From the NCBI GenBank assembly GCA_002310215.1, contig DBYR01000042.1:124001-188000 (forward strand): a DNA stretch of 64,000 nucleotides, given 5' to 3'. The DNA is from Bacteroidales bacterium UBA1181. GTDB taxonomy: Bacteria; Bacteroidota; Bacteroidia; Bacteroidales; Paludibacteraceae. Positions within the stretch are counted from its first letter, which is position 1; each line of letters begins with the position of its first letter. Position numbers and translations under genes: made by a program. The notes below the pieces were generated by a model. That model worked only from the letters and a program-made list of their open reading frames with translations, did not search any database and was not told where the DNA came from. Shown piece by piece: positions 61,921 to 64,000 of the stretch.

Positions 61921-63990
61921 TTATTTTTCCACAACAAGTTTCTTTACAATCACACCGTTCTCTGTGATGATACGGATGATGTAGTTGCCGCTTTGCAAAT
62001 CAGCCACGGAAATGACGCTTCCTGTGCTCTTCTTCACCACAACACCTTCCGTGGAGATGATCTCCACACTGATTGGATCGACGCCGTAAACCTTCACCTC
62101 TGTGGATGCAGGGTTTGGTCCGATAGCGACTGGTGCGTTAACGTCCTCCACAGAACTTACGTAACCATCCAAATCGAATTGGATCCAATCTACATCAATC
62201 CAGCTTCCTGTGTTCTTGATGACCATGTTCTGAACGCCTTTCTTAAGCGAAACTTTTTTGCTCACCTTCACATCGTCAAATGTTCCCCAGCTACCCAATT
62301 TCTTAACACTCACATCGAAAGAGACATTTGATTCGTCGAACTCCACTGACAATGAACCTGAATCATTGCCTTCACCCAAGTGCAGTGTCACGTCGTAGTC
62401 ACCATCCTTTTTCACGTCAACGGTATAAGACAGCCACTCGTCACCTTCGAACGAACCGACTGCCACACCGCCAGAGATCTCTTTGAGGTCAACATCATCC
62501 TTACGATAGTGGTTGGTGTAGTCGTCGCATTTGTTACCATCCGATTGATCGAAATAGGCCATGCCGGAAGCCCCCTCGTCATAATTCTCAGCCTCGATCT
62601 TGCCAGGGATAACTGCGGCGGATCCGCCATAAGGCTTGTTAGGTTCAACCACCTTAACAGAAGAAGATCCTTTTACCTCATCATTGCTGTTCGTGATGAC
62701 TATAACCTTGATGGAGTAGTTTCCAGCCTCTTCAGGAGTCCAAGTGAATGACTCGCCCTCACCGATCTTAGTGTCACCAGCGTAGTATGTTACGCTCTTA
62801 ATGCCGCTATCCGAATTCTTCAATGTAACCGAGAAATCCACGCTCTTGCCAAGGACAATAGTTGATTTGCTTACCTCAACGCTTGCTGATGGACCGGCAG
62901 GACCACCTGCTTCCTTTCCGCAGAACTTTGCCGTTGCGGCCTTGGCTTTGTCGGATGCCATGTATTCGCGCAACCATTTCATGCTGGCACGGTCTTGGCC
63001 TTGACCCGACACTAAACCTGTGTTGGATCTCCAAGTGGCGCCATTTATATATCCCCAGATTGTAATACCAGAGACGTAGTCAGCCTCCCACATGGCAGGG
63101 AAGGAACCCTTCATGATATCCAACTGGGTGTTGTCGTTGGCCTGATTGATATCATACTCTGTAATGTAACACTGCAACTCCCTACCGCCATTCCTTGTGA
63201 TTTGGTCGTGGATATCCTTCAGATTGTTCTCGAAACCAGACATGCTGTTGCCGTGTCCCTGGTAATAATCGTCCAAATCGTGGGTCTGATGTCCGTAAGC
63301 ATCGATTGGAGCGCCTTGTTTTACCAATGTCGAAACAAGGCTTATGAACTCACTTTTCTGGTGGGTGAGAGTGTTATAGTCGTTGTAAATCAACACGGCG
63401 TTAGGGAATCTCTCACGAGCCATTTTAAATGCCTCTGTAATCCATTTGTAGTCGGAAGGTGTACCGCTATTACCCAAAGCTTGACTCAAGAGTTTCTTGA
63501 AATCACCACCACCACCACCTTCGGCGTGTCCTGGGATTGCCTCGTTAACAACATCGATTATCGCCAAATCAGGATACTTGATCGCAACAGCGTCCATCCA
63601 ATATCCAATCTGTTGCTTCAATTCGGAAGGCGAACAGTTTGACAAAACTGACGGGAATTGACTGGTCCAAACGAGACAGTGGAATTTGAATAATACATTA
63701 TTCTGTTTACACCATTTGTAATGAGAATCGCTAGAACTCCATTTCCACTTCTGAATACCCTCTTGTGCGCTGCTCACCTTGCAATTCACGATTTCGCCCC
63801 ATTTGGACTCATTCTCGCAAGTGAGCTGATCCCACATTGCCTCATACTTCAAACCGCTCACATTGGGTTGTATTTGCCCCCTTGTGGTGATGTTACCCAA
63901 AAACTTACATGTGTTTTTGTTCAATTGTGCGTTCGCCAAGCCTACACCCATAAGCGCGGCCGCAAAAAGTGTAATGATTTTTTTATTCAT
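61921..63990 (-). CDS. GH10 endo-xylanase with CBM and T9SS tail
   Basis: A 689-residue secreted enzyme that cuts beta-1,4-xylan. Signal peptide MNKKIITLFAAALMGVGLANA. The GH10 barrel (about 25-350) has acid/base Glu-150 (DVVNEAIPG) and nucleophile Glu-278 (ITEYDIN), and a run of Gly (GGGGG) just after the acid/base loop. Next an Ig-like domain (about 370-455: SKSTIVLGKSVDFSV), a CBM6-like domain (about 465-610: IEAENYDEGA, GDEWLSYTV, VDWIQF), and a T9SS sorting tail (VAIGPNPASTEVKVY...NYIIRIITENGVIVKKLVVEK). It is a single gene at the window edge; its start is only 10 bp inside. Confidence 0.95.
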   Translation of the reverse strand: MNKKIITLFAAALMGVGLANAQLNKNTCKFLGNITTRGQIQPNVSGLKYEAMWDQLTCENESKWGEIVNCKVSSAQEGIQKWKWSSSDSHYKWCKQNNVLFKFHCLVWTSQFPSVLSNCSPSELKQQIGYWMDAVAIKYPDLAIIDVVNEAIPGHAEGGGGGDFKKLLSQALGNSGTPSDYKWITEAFKMARERFPNAVLIYNDYNTLTHQKSEFISLVSTLVKQGAPIDAYGHQTHDLDDYYQGHGNSMSGFENNLKDIHDQITRNGGRELQCYITEYDINQANDNTQLDIMKGSFPAMWEADYVSGITIWGYINGATWRSNTGLVSGQGQDRASMKWLREYMASDKAKAATAKFCGKEAGGPAGPSASVEVSKSTIVLGKSVDFSVTLKNSDSGIKSVTYYAGDTKIGEGESFTWTPEEAGNYSIKVIVITNSNDEVKGSSSVKVVEPNKPYGGSAAVIPGKIEAENYDEGASGMAYFDQSDGNKCDDYTNHYRKDDVDLKEISGGVAVGSFEGDEWLSYTVDVKKDGDYDVTLHLGEGNDSGSLSVEFDESNVSFDVSVKKLGSWGTFDDVKVSKKVSLKKGVQNMVIKNTGSWIDVDWIQFDLDGYVSSVEDVNAPVAIGPNPASTEVKVYGVDPISVEIISTEGVVVKKSTGSVISVADLQSGNYIIRIITENGVIVKKLVVEK

Positions 63991-64000
63991 GATACATGTG

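Overview
The window reads as chromosomal DNA of an anaerobic, polysaccharide-degrading member of the Bacteroidales (Bacteroidota). Several signs agree: TAnnTTTG -7 boxes in front of many genes and almost no Shine-Dalgarno sequences; an ffh-folD pair; a class III (oxygen-sensitive) ribonucleotide reductase; a biotin-dependent acyl-CoA carboxylase set; C-terminal tails of the type IX secretion (T9SS) kind on several large secreted proteins; and a thiSEGCHF thiamin operon behind a TPP riboswitch. No rRNA, tRNA, CRISPR array or prophage was seen.

Layout. 1-8.1 kb: a truncated pentapeptide-like lipoprotein gene, a secreted unknown, ffh, folD, rsmE, a GH3 glucosidase-type lipoprotein and a membrane-anchored phosphoesterase. 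8.1-15.4 kb: an OmpA-family protein and, upstream in the same direction, a 1885-residue secreted protein built mostly from about 31 Cys-rich repeats. 15.7-22.8 kb: acyl-CoA carboxylase (three genes), a DASS/SLC13 transporter and a porin-like protein. 22.8-26 kb: a long non-coding stretch with a promoter-to-terminator small-RNA candidate and a structured leader, then nrdD-nrdG. 26-35.4 kb: a THUMP-like methyltransferase, purU, a DUF456 protein, a DUF349 protein, an AT-rich repeat tract, a second porin-like protein, metK and mdh. 35.5-44.2 kb, the most accessory part: a REP-type (Y1) transposase with an unusual C-terminal extension, a FtsB/DivIC-like protein, a metallo-beta-lactamase-fold hydrolase, an RsmF-type rRNA methyltransferase, a soluble FtsK-like translocase flanked by an approximately 80-bp direct repeat of the rsmF start region, two tandem outer-membrane barrels and a P-loop/DUF4298 fusion. 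44.4-50.6 kb: two large secreted carbohydrate-active proteins (beta-helix + CBM6-like; GH2). 50.7-54 kb: a YegP-like protein and a tandemly duplicated two-gene cassette (TonB-C-like membrane protein + small outer-membrane barrel). 54-60.2 kb: the thiamin operon. 60.2-64 kb: a flavodiiron protein with a small downstream gene, and a GH10 xylanase with CBM and T9SS tail.

How it fits together. Xylanase, GH2, GH3 and the beta-helix protein point to extracellular plant or host glycan breakdown by T9SS-exported enzymes rather than a classical SusCD locus, since none is present here. The carboxylase, malate dehydrogenase and dicarboxylate-type transporter fit succinate/propionate metabolism, and nrdDG plus the flavodiiron protein fit life without oxygen with some protection from it. 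The least explained features are the giant CxxC-repeat protein, the ftsK-like insertion, the duplicated TonB-like/barrel cassette, and the non-coding region before nrdD.
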